Assembly: GCF_000010305.1 (NCBI RefSeq)
Contig: NC_012489.1
Coordinates: forward strand, 1,736,001 to 1,800,000
Direction of reading: 5' to 3'
DNA: 64,000 bases
Origin: Gemmatimonas aurantiaca T-27
Lineage (GTDB): Bacteria > Gemmatimonadota > Gemmatimonadetes > Gemmatimonadales > Gemmatimonadaceae
The notes under the pieces were generated by a model, which was not told the DNA's origin, searched no databases, and was given only the letters and a program-made list of their open reading frames with translations. Position numbers and translations under genes: made by a program. How positions within the stretch are numbered: the first letter of the stretch is position 1; every line of letters starts with the position of its first letter. This document shows positions 8,260 through 19,246 of the stretch, piece after piece.

Positions 8260-9431
8260 ACGCAGAACGACGTGCACTGGTGATTGTGCTCGACGGGGTG
8301 GGCTGTGGGGAGGCTCCGGATACGGCCGCCTACGGCGACCTCGGCAGTGACACACTCGGCAACGTCGCTCGTGTGGCCGGTGGTATGGAAACGCCGAACC
8401 TGCAACGACTTGGCATCGCCAACGCGACGGTCGTGCCGGGGCTGCCGCCGGTCGAGCATCCGATCGGTGGCCACGGCGTCATGCTGCCCCGGTCGGCCGG
8501 AAAGGACTCCACCACCGGGCACTGGGAGATCGCCGGGTTGCACCTGGCCGCCCCGTTTCCGACCTACCCCCAGGGATTCCCGCCCGCGGTCATCGAAGCC
8601 TTTGCCAAAGCCACCGGGCGTGGGGTCGTCGCCAATTCGGTGGCCAGCGGCACCGCGGTGATCGCCGACTATGCCGAGGAGCAGCGGCGGACCGGTGCGT
8701 GGATCGTGTATACGTCCGCCGACTCGGTGTTTCAGGTGGCCGCCCACGAGGACTGGATCCCGCTGGAGGAGCTGTATCGGGCGTGTGAGATTGCCCGCGC
8801 GCAGCTCGTGGCGCCGCACGATGTCTCCCGCGTGATTGCTCGTCCCTTCGTGGGAGAGCGTGGTCAGTGGCGGCGCACCCCCAATCGGCGGGATTTTTCG
8901 ATCGCGCCACCGGGGGAGACACTGCTTGACGTGTTGCAGCACGCGGGCATTCCGCGCCACGGGATCGGCAAGGTTGACGATCTCTTCGCCGGGCGGGGTA
9001 TCGCCGCGCAACACACCACCGACAACGCCGAAGGCATCCAGGCCATCCAATCGTGGCTGGAAACGGCGCCACGTGGGTTCTGCTTCGCCAATCTGGTAGA
9101 TTTCGACCAGCTATTCGGCCATCGCAACGATGTGCCGGGTTTCCGGGGGGCGCTCGAGGCGTTCGATCGTGCGCTCCCTTCGTTGCTTGCTGCCCTGAAG
9201 GAGGACGACCTGCTGTTCATTACGGCTGACCACGGAAACGATCCCACGACACCGTCGACGGACCATGCGCGCGAGCGTGTGCCGTTGTTGGTGGCAGGGG
9301 CACGTGTGCGTGGTGGCTCTCTGGGCGTTCGCGACACGTTCTCCGATCTCGGTGCGTCGGTGGCGCACTGGTTCGGACTCGATTGGCGCGGACGGGGCAC
9401 GTCGTTCCTGCCCGAACTGCTGCACGCGTGA
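8256..9431 (+). CDS. deoB: Phosphopentomutase
   Basis: Interconverts ribose or deoxyribose 1-phosphate and 5-phosphate in nucleoside salvage. Start TTG 8256 was chosen because it overlaps the alr stop (TTGA), has a GGAGAG Shine-Dalgarno 5-6 nt upstream and gives the usual 391 residues. Alkaline-phosphatase superfamily metal residues are visible in VIVLDGVGCGEAPD (N-terminus), in the nucleophile segment KDSTTGHWE, and in the C-terminal TADHGNDPTTPSTDHARE. The downstream neighbour cdd is another nucleoside salvage enzyme, which supports the function. Confidence 0.94.
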   Translation: MNAERRALVIVLDGVGCGEAPDTAAYGDLGSDTLGNVARVAGGMETPNLQRLGIANATVVPGLPPVEHPIGGHGVMLPRSAGKDSTTGHWEIAGLHLAAPFPTYPQGFPPAVIEAFAKATGRGVVANSVASGTAVIADYAEEQRRTGAWIVYTSADSVFQVAAHEDWIPLEELYRACEIARAQLVAPHDVSRVIARPFVGERGQWRRTPNRRDFSIAPPGETLLDVLQHAGIPRHGIGKVDDLFAGRGIAAQHTTDNAEGIQAIQSWLETAPRGFCFANLVDFDQLFGHRNDVPGFRGALEAFDRALPSLLAALKEDDLLFITADHGNDPTTPSTDHARERVPLLVAGARVRGGSLGVRDTFSDLGASVAHWFGLDWRGRGTSFLPELLHA

Positions 9432-9871
9432 CGTCATTGTCGTCGACCCCTTCACACGACATGGTGTTGCCGCCCGCGCATGCGCATCTGCGGGCCGCTG
9501 CCGATGCGGCGCGCGCGCATGCCTGGGCACCATACTCCCGCTTCCCGGTGGGAGCGGCGCTCGAAACCGAAGACGGTCAGGTGTTTACGGGATGCAACGT
9601 GGAAAACGCCTCGTATCCGGCAGGCACCTGTGCTGAACGTGTGGCGCTTGGTACGGCCATCGCCTCCGGCGCGCGGCGGTTTGTGCGTGTCGTGATCACC
9701 TCGCAACAGCAGGATCCGACGCCGCCCTGCGGCATCTGTCGTCAGGCACTGGTGGAATTCGCCCCAGCGCTGGAAGTCTTTGCCGTCGCGCCCGATGGAC
9801 GCACGGCTCGTTGGTCGCTGGCGGAGTTGTTGCCAGCACCGTTCACGCCTGCTTCGCTCGAGAATGTTTGA
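9428..9871 (+). CDS. cdd: Cytidine deaminase
   Basis: A zinc enzyme that deaminates cytidine and deoxycytidine. The start GTG 9428 overlaps the deoB stop (GTGA) and gives 147 residues. ATG 9461 is a possible alternative that would shorten the N-terminus by 11. The zinc site is Cys68, Cys101 and Cys104 (GTCAER and PPCGICRQ), with catalytic Glu70. This is the three-cysteine arrangement of the small tetrameric cytidine deaminases. NVENASYPAG is the usual substrate loop. It forms a salvage operon with deoB. Confidence 0.93.
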   Translation: MTSLSSTPSHDMVLPPAHAHLRAAADAARAHAWAPYSRFPVGAALETEDGQVFTGCNVENASYPAGTCAERVALGTAIASGARRFVRVVITSQQQDPTPPCGICRQALVEFAPALEVFAVAPDGRTARWSLAELLPAPFTPASLENV

Positions 9872-11159
9872 GGGCGGTCGTTGGAAGGCCCCGCGCTGGC
9901 GCGGCCCCATGTTGTTGCTCACCCTCTGCGCCGCGGTGTTGTCGGCGGCGGCGTGTGGTGAATCGCTCGACGGTGGTGCGGCCTGTCCGGCGCTGTGTCC
10001 GTCGCAATCTCAGCAGTTCCGCGACACGACCTTCGAGGCCGTGGTGTTGGATACGTCCGTCAGTGGATTCCCCACACTGGGGCTGTCCTCGCTGATGCTG
10101 CTGGCCAACCGTCCTGACACCGTCGTGACTCGCGGTGTGCTGCGCTTCGATGTGCTCGCGACTTCGTTCTATCCGAACGGCACGGGCACGCTCGATTCGG
10201 TCACTACGATCGATTCGGTCTACCTGACCCTGCCTCTGGACACCACCGGACGTCGCGGAACGGTGCCGGTCACGCTCGAAGTCTTCGATGTGGACACAAC
10301 GGCCAGTGATTCGGTCACGGCAGTGGTGTCCTCATTGTTTCGCAGCGACCGGCGCATCGGTTCGATCACGGTGATCCCGAGTCTGACCAGCGACACGCTC
10401 CGGGTGCCGCTCAGCCGCACCCTGGTGCAGCAGAAGATCGCCGACAAGAAGCCGTTGCGTGTGGGACTGCGACTGTCGGGGGGAGCTGGCCAACTGCGGC
10501 TGGTGGCTTTCACGTTCAGCTCCGGTGCGCCGACGCTGCGGTACGACGCCGCCACCGACACGACCTACGCGCCGCTCATCGTTCCGACGGGCACGTCGCT
10601 GGCCAATGCGACCACCGACCAGAATCTGGCGTACCAGGTCTACACGATCGTCGACAAGGGCTCACCGGCCGCAGGGCCTGATGCGCTCGTCGTCGGCGGG
10701 TATCCGGCCTATCGGTCGTACCTGCGTTTTGCCGTACCGCCCCGCATCACCGATTCCAGCACCATCGTGCGCGCCGAATTGTTGCTGACCCAGCGGCGCA
10801 GCACGTTTGCCAACGCGTCCGATTCTGTGGCGATCGTGGCCATGGTGCCGACCACCACCAGTGGTGTGGTGGACATGCGGCGCATTCTCGATCTGTCGGC
10901 CGATGGCATTTTTGCCTCCATCGACACCACGCGTATGGTGCCGAGTGACAGCGGACTGAAGACCATCAACGTGCTCACGCTGGCCCGTACCTGGGGGGCG
11001 TTGCCCACCAACGTGCCGCGCGCGCTGGCGTTCCGGATCAATCGTGAGGGCGCGCAGCCTTCGGAATTGCGGTTCTTCAGCAGCGAGACCGCACAGGCGT
11101 CGCTGCGTCCCCGTCTTCGTATCACCTATCTCCCGCGTTCGGAGTTCGCCCTGCCATGA
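9864..11159 (+). CDS. Predicted lipoprotein with DNRLRE-like beta-sandwich repeats
   Basis: ATG 9864 overlaps the end of cdd by 8 bp and gives 431 residues. ATG 9909 (MLLLTLCAAV) is an alternative with a tighter signal peptide. The signal sequence ends in a lipobox-like LSAAAC followed by GESLDGG. The rest is Thr/Ser/Asp-rich beta-sandwich sequence in two similar halves, each with a segment like VLRFDVLATSF or YLRFAVPPRITDSS followed by strand-rich text. This pattern resembles DNRLRE-type surface domains. No catalytic residues are seen. The stop overlaps the start of the next gene, a beta-barrel candidate, so the two may form an envelope module. Function unknown. Confidence 0.7.
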   Translation: MFEGGRWKAPRWRGPMLLLTLCAAVLSAAACGESLDGGAACPALCPSQSQQFRDTTFEAVVLDTSVSGFPTLGLSSLMLLANRPDTVVTRGVLRFDVLATSFYPNGTGTLDSVTTIDSVYLTLPLDTTGRRGTVPVTLEVFDVDTTASDSVTAVVSSLFRSDRRIGSITVIPSLTSDTLRVPLSRTLVQQKIADKKPLRVGLRLSGGAGQLRLVAFTFSSGAPTLRYDAATDTTYAPLIVPTGTSLANATTDQNLAYQVYTIVDKGSPAAGPDALVVGGYPAYRSYLRFAVPPRITDSSTIVRAELLLTQRRSTFANASDSVAIVAMVPTTTSGVVDMRRILDLSADGIFASIDTTRMVPSDSGLKTINVLTLARTWGALPTNVPRALAFRINREGAQPSELRFFSSETAQASLRPRLRITYLPRSEFALP

Positions 11160-12349
11160 GGTCCTCATTCATGCATCGCGTACTCTCACACCGCGTGGGA
11201 CGGATCGCCGGTACATCGCGAACGGCGATGGCGGTCGCCGGACTGCTCGTCGGGGCGTCCGCGCCGTTGGCGGCGCAGGGCTCGCTGGGCAGTCTCGGTT
11301 TTGGATATCCCGTGGGTGGTCTCAGCACGCGGGCGGCCGGAACGGCCGGCGCGTTTGGTGAATTCGACGCGCTCTCGCCGCTCAATCCCGGCGCCCTCGG
11401 TGGCTTGCCACGTCTGGTGCTCAGTGCGCAGACCGAGCCCGAGTATCGCAAACTCAGTTTGAATGGCGTGAACGAAAGCACGACCATTCAGCGGGTCCCG
11501 CTGATCGCCGTGCTCTTCCCGTTCCGCGGCGGCCTCGCGCTGGGGCTGAGCGCATCGAGCTTTCTCGATCGCTCCTACAGCATGATCACGACCGGTTCGG
11601 CGATGATCGAGGGCGTGTCGGTGCCGACCAACGATCGACTCGATATTCGTGGTGCCATCGGCGATATGCGGGCGGCCGTGGGGTGGCAGATCAACTCTCG
11701 CTTCAAGATCGGCGTGGGCGGCCATCTCATCACTGGTGAGAACGTGGCGGTGCGCGAACGGACGTTCGCCGATACGCTCACCTTCGGCAGTGTGGTCGAT
11801 TCCTCGCGCGTGAACTACTTCGGCACCGCGTTGTCGGTGGGCGGCGAAGTGCGTCTCGTGAAGGGCTTGTCGGCCATCGGTTCGTATCGGACCGGCAACA
11901 GCCTCAAGTCCCGCATCCGGGATTCGGTGCGTACCACGGCCGAAGTGCCTGATCGCATCGGTGCGGCCCTTCGGTACGACGGCATCACCGGCGCCACGTT
12001 TGCGCTGGGGATCGAACAGGTGAAGTGGTCCAGCATGGCATCGTTGGGGTCGAACCTGACCACCGCTCAGGACGCCAACAACGTGCGCGCTGGTGTGGAA
12101 GTGCAGGGGCCGCAGTTCCGCGGTGCGCCGATCTTCCTGCGCGCCGGTTATGCGCGCAACGAGTTGCCGTTCAGCGTGTCGGCTGAACGGGTGAAGGAGA
12201 CGCGGTATTCGACGGGGTTTGCCCTGCCGATCGCCCGTGACGCGGCCACGATTGACTTCTCGCTGCAGCGCGCCAATCGGGCGCTCGCCAACAGCGGTGC
12301 CAAGGAATCGGCATGGTTGCTGGGTTTTGGCGTGCAGATCCGTCCCTGA
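11156..12349 (+). CDS. Predicted outer-membrane beta-barrel protein
   Basis: A 397-residue protein with an N-terminal signal peptide (about 1-40, ending SAPLAAQG). Alternating amphipathic strands follow, such as RLVLSAQTEPEYRKLSL, GLALGLSASSFLDRSYSM, FKIGVGGHLITGENV and SAIGSYRTGNSL, and the final strand is WLLGFGVQIRP. The N-terminal motif GYPVGGLSTRAAGTAGAFGEFDALSPLNPGALG (a split run) resembles the hatch region of FadL/PorV-like barrels. It overlaps the lipoprotein gene (ATGA) and is followed by miaB. A transport or assembly role is possible but cannot be read from the sequence. Confidence 0.7.
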   Translation: MRSSFMHRVLSHRVGRIAGTSRTAMAVAGLLVGASAPLAAQGSLGSLGFGYPVGGLSTRAAGTAGAFGEFDALSPLNPGALGGLPRLVLSAQTEPEYRKLSLNGVNESTTIQRVPLIAVLFPFRGGLALGLSASSFLDRSYSMITTGSAMIEGVSVPTNDRLDIRGAIGDMRAAVGWQINSRFKIGVGGHLITGENVAVRERTFADTLTFGSVVDSSRVNYFGTALSVGGEVRLVKGLSAIGSYRTGNSLKSRIRDSVRTTAEVPDRIGAALRYDGITGATFALGIEQVKWSSMASLGSNLTTAQDANNVRAGVEVQGPQFRGAPIFLRAGYARNELPFSVSAERVKETRYSTGFALPIARDAATIDFSLQRANRALANSGAKESAWLLGFGVQIRP

Positions 12350-12386
12350 GGTGGTGATGTCCGAGGTCGAGCAGGCAGGAGGTGTA

Positions 12387-13742
12387 ATGACGAAAAAACC
12401 CACGGTGTACATCGAGACGTACGGCTGCCAGATGAATGTGGCCGATTCGGAATTGATGTACGGCAAGCTGGTGGCTCATGGATACGAGCCTGTGGACGCT
12501 CCAGACGGCGCGGATGTCATCCTCGTCAATACCTGCGCGATTCGTGAAAACGCCGAGACGCGCGTGATCGGCCGTCTCGGCGAACTGCGTCGATACATGA
12601 AGCCCGACACCATCGTCGGTGTCACGGGCTGCATGGCGCAGCGCCTTGGACCGCGCGTGCTCGAGCAGGCCCGTCATGTCTCGTTGGTGGTGGGCCCCGA
12701 TGGCTATCGCGCGTTGCCTGCGCTGCTCGATGGCGCGCGACGTGGCGAGAAGTTCACCGCCACCGACTTCGACCTCGAAGAGCACTACGAGGATGTGGTG
12801 GCGCGTCGGTTCGAAGGCGTGAAGGCCTGGATTCCCGTGCAGCGTGGCTGTGACTATCGCTGCACCTACTGCATCGTGCCGTTTACGCGGGGCCCCGAGC
12901 GCAGCCGCAAATTGGACGACGTGGTGCGCGAAGTGCAGCAGGTGGTGGAGCAGGGGCTCAGCGAAGTGGTGTTGCTGGGCCAGACGGTGAACTCCTACAC
13001 CGACGGCACACACGATTTTGCCGACCTGCTGCGTGCGGTGGGCGCGGTCGATGGCATTCGTCGTGTGCGCTACACCAGCCCGCATCCGAATGACTTCAGC
13101 GACCGGGTGATCGACGCGATGGCGTCGGTGGCCACGGTGTGCGAGCACATTCACCTGCCGATGCAGAGTGGCTCCACCAGCATGCTCAAGCGCATGCTGC
13201 GTCGTTATTCGCGCGAGGAGTATCTCGACTGTGTGGCCCGCATGCGTGCCGCCATTCCCGGATTGTCGCTCACCACCGATATCATCGTGGGCTTTCCGGG
13301 GGAGACCGATGCGGAGTTCGAGGACACGCTGTCGCTGTGCCAGGAAGTGCGCTTCGACGATGCCTTCATGTTCAAGTTCTCGCCACGCGAAGGCACGCCG
13401 GCCACCCGCATGCCGGCCGATTGGACCATCCCGGATGATGTGATGGCGGCGCGATTTGATCGGCTCGTGAAGACGGTCCGTGGCATCTCGCGCGAGAACA
13501 ATCTCAAGCGCCTGGGCGACACGGTGGAAGTGCTGATCGAGAAGCTCGCGCGCGATGGCGAACTGTGGCAGGCACGTTCGCGCGACTTCAAGACCGTGAT
13601 GGTGCCAGCCGATGCGGGCAAGATTGGTGACTATCTCCGGGTGCAGTTGACCGGTACGACCGGCGCCACCTTCACCGGCACACCGGTCGCGGATGCGGCC
13701 GCCGGACGTCGTGAGCGCAAGCCGCTGCCGATGGCGGTGTAG
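12387..13742 (+). CDS. miaB: tRNA-2-methylthio-N6-dimethylallyladenosine synthase MiaB
   Basis: A radical-SAM methylthiotransferase acting on i6A37 of tRNAs. Start ATG 12387 was chosen because AGGAGG lies at 12377-12382; ATG 12357 is the alternative. The protein has 451 residues. The UPF0004 domain cysteines are Cys14 (ETYGCQMN), Cys50 (VNTCAIREN) and Cys82 (TGCMAQR). The radical SAM cluster is Cys155-x3-Cys159-x2-Cys162 (RGCDYRCTYC), and a C-terminal TRAM domain (about 375-440) binds tRNA. The NTCAIREN and QTVNSY motifs favour MiaB over RimO or MtaB. Confidence 0.94.
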   Translation: MTKKPTVYIETYGCQMNVADSELMYGKLVAHGYEPVDAPDGADVILVNTCAIRENAETRVIGRLGELRRYMKPDTIVGVTGCMAQRLGPRVLEQARHVSLVVGPDGYRALPALLDGARRGEKFTATDFDLEEHYEDVVARRFEGVKAWIPVQRGCDYRCTYCIVPFTRGPERSRKLDDVVREVQQVVEQGLSEVVLLGQTVNSYTDGTHDFADLLRAVGAVDGIRRVRYTSPHPNDFSDRVIDAMASVATVCEHIHLPMQSGSTSMLKRMLRRYSREEYLDCVARMRAAIPGLSLTTDIIVGFPGETDAEFEDTLSLCQEVRFDDAFMFKFSPREGTPATRMPADWTIPDDVMAARFDRLVKTVRGISRENNLKRLGDTVEVLIEKLARDGELWQARSRDFKTVMVPADAGKIGDYLRVQLTGTTGATFTGTPVADAAAGRRERKPLPMAV

Positions 13743-13854
13743 TCCGGTCGGTCGAGCGTCATCGGCGCGCCGCCGTTGAGCCTGCGCGTTCTGATGGGTG
13801 CGGGGGCAAAGAATCGATGACAGAGGCATGATGACACCGCAGTAGGGTGTCGCC

Positions 13855-16185
13855 ATGCCTTTGCTCATTCACGCCGTCTGGTGGTGGCTCGTTGGGCTCT
13901 ACCTCGGCGCCAGCGGTGGTGTGCCGCTCTCCATGATGTGGTGGGTGGTGGTCGCAGTGGGTGTGGTTGCGACCTTGCTGCGTATCGGCGGAGGCTGGGC
14001 GGTGCCCCCCGCCGGTGCATCGCGATTCGCCGCCGTGGGCCTGGTACCGGCTGGACTGCTGGTCGCATCGTCGGCATTGCAGGAGCGGGAGGCCTGCAAG
14101 GCGCTGCTCTCGCGGCCGGGTGAGCGGTGGGTGTTGTTGCATGACACGCCCTCGCCACGCAGCACGGTACGCGGCGAAGTGCGTGAGCGGCGATCTGCGC
14201 CTCGATGTCGGGTCATTGGCTGGTTCCGTGGTACGGCCTCCAACGCCGATGCGGTGATTGCACGCGCTGGTTCCCTGACGTCCTTCACAGGAACCACCTT
14301 GCCAACGATGCGCGGCGTGCGGGTCGATCAGGCCGTGTTGGGGCCGCCCCTGCAGGTCGATCGTCTGGTCGCATGGCGCGCGGCGATCGGTGAGACCATC
14401 GACACCCTCTTTCGCTTGCGTGCGCCACTGGTGCGCGCGTTGCTGATCGCCGACCAGGATGGCATCGCGCCGGAGATTCGCGATCTGTATGCAGATGCGG
14501 GGTTGGTGCACATGCTGTCGGTGTCGGGCATGCATGTCGCGATCATCGCATCGGCGATTCTGGCGGTGGGAGGCCTGCTGCGCATTCCGCACACGATGCT
14601 GGCTCCCGCCTCGCTGGTGCTGGTCACGTGGTATGTGGCACTGCTCGGGTTTCCCGCACCAGCAGTACGCAGTGGCGTGATGCTCGGCGTGATGGCCATC
14701 GCCACACAGATGCAGCGTCCGGTGCATGAATGGACCGCGTTGGCTCTCGGGGCCGTCATCCCGACGCTGGATCCACTGGTGGTGGTGGACTTGGGTTGGC
14801 AATTGAGTGTCGGGGGCATGGCTGCGCTGGTGGCGGCGCGCGGTCTGCGACGACGATGGCGCGCCCATGCGCAACGGCATCGACACGCCGGTCCGGGGGC
14901 CGCCGCACTGATGTCCTGGCTGGGGACACGTCGGGGTGTCACCGGCTGGTTCGTGCAGGAGATCTTCACCGGCATCGTGGCCACGCTGGTCACCGCGCCC
15001 ATCATCGCCTGGACATTCGGGCGCATCAGTCTCATCGCGCCGCTCTCCAACCTGCCCGGTGGTGCCATCATCACACTGCTGCAGCCGGCGCTGTTTCTCG
15101 CCCTGCTGGTGGCCCCCATTCCCGGTGCGGGCGCATTCGTGGCCGACGCCACGCAACCGCTGATGGCATTGCTCGACGCGCTGGCCGGTGCAGCCGCCAA
15201 TGTGCCGGGTGCGGTGCTGCCAGTGGCTCCATCACTGCTCACGGTGTTGGGTAGTGGCGTGGCGGCGGCATGTGTGGTGCGCGGCGCGGCAGCAGCGCGT
15301 GGCATGCGATGGTGGATCGGCGCGGTCGCCGCGCTCGTGGTGGCATTCTGGACCTCGCTGCTGCGCGGTGGGTCCGGTGAGTTCGAGATGCACGTGCTGG
15401 ACGTGGGGCAGGGCGACGCCGTGGCGTTGCGCACTCCACGTGGACGCTGGGTGCTGGTCGACGCCGGTCCGCGGTGGCAGGGTGGTGATGCGGGCCGGCG
15501 TGTTGTGGTGCCCTATGTGCGGCGGCGTGGTGGTGATGTGGCGTTGTTCGTGCTGTCGCATGCACACGATGACCATTCGGGTGGCGCCGCGACGGTTGTG
15601 CGCGCTCTCGCACCGCGTCTGTGGTGGGAACCCGCGTTCATCACCACCAGCCAGGGGTACCGCGACGCGCTGGCGGCCGTGGCCGATGTCGGTACCCGAT
15701 GGCAACGTGCACGACCGGGAGAGACTCTCACGCTTGACGGTGTGCGATTCACGGTGCTCGCACCGGACTCGATGTGGACCACTCGCCAAACCGACGCCAA
15801 CGAAACATCGGTGATGGTGCGGGTGGAGTATGGCCAACATCGATTCCTGCTCACCGGCGACGCCGAACAGGAAGAAGAAACGTGGGTGCGACAGCGGTGG
15901 GGAGATGCGGCCCTACGGGTCGATGTGCTCAAGGTGGGACATCACGGTAGTCGCACGAGTTCCACCCCGCATTTCCTCGAGGCGGTCTCACCACGACTGG
16001 CGGTGGTGTCGTTGGGCACCGGCAATCGATACGGGCATCCTGCACCGGAAACGGTGGAGTTGTTTCTGAAACACCGAATCCCGCTCATTCGAACCGACCT
16101 CGAGGGTTCGATCATCGTGCGATCAGACGGTCGCCGGCTGGAAGTGGAGAGTCGGGGAGAGCGGTGGCCCGTCGTGGGTCACTGA
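13855..16185 (+). CDS. comEC: ComEC/Rec2 family DNA-uptake channel
   Basis: A 776-residue inner-membrane protein for natural transformation that carries single-stranded DNA into the cytoplasm. The start ATG 13855 has AGGGTG 6-7 nt upstream. Order of domains: N-terminal TM segments and an OB-like DUF4131 region (about 1-165), the multi-pass Competence domain (about 175-490, with LLIADQDGIAPEIRDLYADAGLVHMLSVSGMH, a split run), and a metallo-beta-lactamase domain (about 510-776). The last has HVLDVGQGDA, SHAHDDHSGG (His near 568), LTGDAEQEEE and KVGHHGSRTS. Full length suggests function. No other competence gene is in the window. Confidence 0.92.
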   Translation: MPLLIHAVWWWLVGLYLGASGGVPLSMMWWVVVAVGVVATLLRIGGGWAVPPAGASRFAAVGLVPAGLLVASSALQEREACKALLSRPGERWVLLHDTPSPRSTVRGEVRERRSAPRCRVIGWFRGTASNADAVIARAGSLTSFTGTTLPTMRGVRVDQAVLGPPLQVDRLVAWRAAIGETIDTLFRLRAPLVRALLIADQDGIAPEIRDLYADAGLVHMLSVSGMHVAIIASAILAVGGLLRIPHTMLAPASLVLVTWYVALLGFPAPAVRSGVMLGVMAIATQMQRPVHEWTALALGAVIPTLDPLVVVDLGWQLSVGGMAALVAARGLRRRWRAHAQRHRHAGPGAAALMSWLGTRRGVTGWFVQEIFTGIVATLVTAPIIAWTFGRISLIAPLSNLPGGAIITLLQPALFLALLVAPIPGAGAFVADATQPLMALLDALAGAAANVPGAVLPVAPSLLTVLGSGVAAACVVRGAAAARGMRWWIGAVAALVVAFWTSLLRGGSGEFEMHVLDVGQGDAVALRTPRGRWVLVDAGPRWQGGDAGRRVVVPYVRRRGGDVALFVLSHAHDDHSGGAATVVRALAPRLWWEPAFITTSQGYRDALAAVADVGTRWQRARPGETLTLDGVRFTVLAPDSMWTTRQTDANETSVMVRVEYGQHRFLLTGDAEQEEETWVRQRWGDAALRVDVLKVGHHGSRTSSTPHFLEAVSPRLAVVSLGTGNRYGHPAPETVELFLKHRIPLIRTDLEGSIIVRSDGRRLEVESRGERWPVVGH

Positions 16186-16318
16186 AGTCGGATACCGGAG
16201 ACCGCTTTCCGATGCTCTTGGGTAGCACGGTTGCCGGCTGCTCTTGCCGGAGCTTGCTGCCTCGGGCCAGCTTACTGGCGTACCCTCCCGGTTGGCGACC
16301 GCCACTGCGCCGACCTGT

Positions 16319-16340
16319 TCGTCTCATGTGTGTGAGACGA
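16319..16340. promoter_or_regulatory. Inverted repeat in the fbp leader (operator or hairpin)
   Basis: A perfect 8-bp inverted repeat, TCGTCTCA (16319-16326) and TGAGACGA (16333-16340), with a 6-nt TGTGTG spacer. It lies 31 nt upstream of the fbp GTG. It has no T-run, so an operator or a leader hairpin is more likely than a comEC terminator. No factor is assigned. Confidence 0.5.
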
Positions 16341-16371
16341 TCCCTCCGAGCATTCACCGTGGAGTTCTGCT

Positions 16372-17454
16372 GTGGTCAAGCACACCGCGACGTCGGTCGT
16401 CACCATCGAGCGATTCATCATCGAACAGGAGCGCATGTTCCCGGATGCCACGGGTGAGCTCTCCGGCATCCTCTACGACATGGCGCTCGTAGGCAAGATG
16501 ATCGCCAACAAGGTGCGCAGCGCCGGACTCGCGGACATTCTTGGCGCCACCAGCGATACGAATGTGCAGGGCGAGGTGCAGCAGAAGCTCGACGTGATCG
16601 CCAACGAAATTGTCGTGAAGGCTTTTGATCACGGTGGTCGCCTGTGCGCGATGGCGTCCGAGGAAGAAGAGGACATCATCCACATCCCCGAAGGCTTCCG
16701 CCCCGGGAAGTACGTGTTGTTGTTCGACCCGCTCGATGGTTCCTCCAACATCGACGTGAACGTACCCGTGGGCACGATCTTCTCCGTGTTCCGCAAGATC
16801 ACGAGGGGCTCGCACGGCGAGATGGAAGACTTGCTGCAGCCGGGTCGTCGCCAGGTGGCGGCAGGGTACATCCTGTACGGCTCGAGCACGATGATGGTGT
16901 ACACCACGGGGCAGGGCGCGCACGGCTTCACACTCGATCCGTCGATCGGTGAGTTCCTGCTGTCGCACCCGAACATCCGCATCCCGGCACAGGCGCGTTA
17001 CCTGTCGGTGAACGACGCCTATGAACAGGATTGGCCGGAACCCACGCGTGCGCTGATGCGTCGCTATCGCGGGCTCGATGGCGAGCGTAAGGCGCTCAAT
17101 GTGCGCTACGTGGGTTCGCTCGTTGCCGACTTCCATCGCAACTTGCTTGGCGGTGGTGTCTTCTGTTATCCGGCCAACAACAAGTCACCCAATGGGAAGC
17201 TGCGTCTGTTGTACGAGGCCAACCCGTTGGCGTTCATCGCCGAACAGGCGGGCGGCGCGGCCTGTGACGGATACGGCAGCATCCTCGACGTCCAGCCCAC
17301 CGAACTGCACCAGCGCACGCCGCTGTATCTCGGCAGCAAGGACGAGGTGGACCTGGTGAGCGAGTTCCCGCTGCCCAAGTTCGTGGCTCCTGGCATCCCC
17401 GAGCGGCGCAGTGCCCACCGTCCGGTTGCACCGGCGCCCGTTCCGACGGTCTGA
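16372..17454 (+). CDS. fbp: Fructose-1,6-bisphosphatase, class I
   Basis: Gluconeogenic enzyme removing the 1-phosphate from fructose 1,6-bisphosphate. It has 360 residues starting at GTG 16372, with GGAG at 16361-16364. The metal and substrate motifs are ASEEEEDI (acidic pair), [22 protein letters not shown] (split run, signature [10 protein letters not shown]), [14 protein letters not shown] and [12 protein letters not shown]. The C-terminal extension after LPKFV is Pro/Arg-rich ([16 protein letters not shown]) and longer than usual. It stands between comEC and the methylmalonyl-CoA mutase gene, followed by a strong terminator, so it is probably monocistronic. Both neighbours feed central carbon metabolism. 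Confidence 0.95.
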   Translation: MVKHTATSVVTIERFIIEQERMFPDATGELSGILYDMALVGKMIANKVRSAGLADILGATSDTNVQGEVQQKLDVIANEIVVKAFDHGGRLCAMASEEEEDIIHIPEGFRPGKYVLLFDPLDGSSNIDVNVPVGTIFSVFRKITRGSHGEMEDLLQPGRRQVAAGYILYGSSTMMVYTTGQGAHGFTLDPSIGEFLLSHPNIRIPAQARYLSVNDAYEQDWPEPTRALMRRYRGLDGERKALNVRYVGSLVADFHRNLLGGGVFCYPANNKSPNGKLRLLYEANPLAFIAEQAGGAACDGYGSILDVQPTELHQRTPLYLGSKDEVDLVSEFPLPKFVAPGIPERRSAHRPVAPAPVPTV

Positions 17455-17470
17455 TTTCCCGCAGGTCTGC

Positions 17471-17503
17471 AACCGCCGCCTTGGCAACGAGGCGGCGGTT
17501 TTG
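17471..17503 (+). terminator. Rho-independent terminator after fbp
   Basis: A perfect 10-bp GC-rich stem, AACCGCCGCC (17471-17480) and GGCGGCGGTT (17491-17500), with a 10-nt loop and TTTT overlapping and following the stem (17499-17502). Confidence 0.85.
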
Positions 17504-17516
17504 CTTGCCTCCCCAC

Positions 17517-17522
17517 TAGATT
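17517..17522 (+). promoter_or_regulatory. Candidate -10 box TAGATT for a leaderless mutase mRNA
   Basis: TAGATT lies only 7 nt before the ATG at 17530. No Shine-Dalgarno is present and the fbp terminator is just upstream. The spacing fits leaderless transcription. No good -35 is visible. Confidence 0.35.
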
Positions 17523-17529
17523 GGCACGC

Positions 17530-19125
<1,596 letters not shown>

Positions 19126-19193
19126 CTTGTGGATGGGTGAGGCGAGGAGATGGAAGCGGGAGTCATCGAGCTCACCCGCCCGAGCCCCCCGGA

Positions 19194-19234
19194 AACAAAG
19201 CGCCCCGCATGCAATGCATGCGGGGCGCTTTGTT
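19194..19234. terminator. Bidirectional terminator, 19-bp perfect stem
   Basis: Arms at 19194-19212 and 19216-19234 are perfectly complementary around a 3-nt AAT loop. The outer ends are AACAAAG and CTTTGTT, so U-rich tails are read in either direction. It separates the convergent mutase gene (ends 19125) and the LVIVD protein gene (ends 19247). Confidence 0.9.
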
Positions 19235-19246
19235 CATCCACCTTGA

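Noticed and set aside
13759-15434. Long minus-strand frames antisense to comEC
   Set aside because: Low-complexity His/Arg/Gln-rich translations typical of GC-rich shadow frames, with no motifs.
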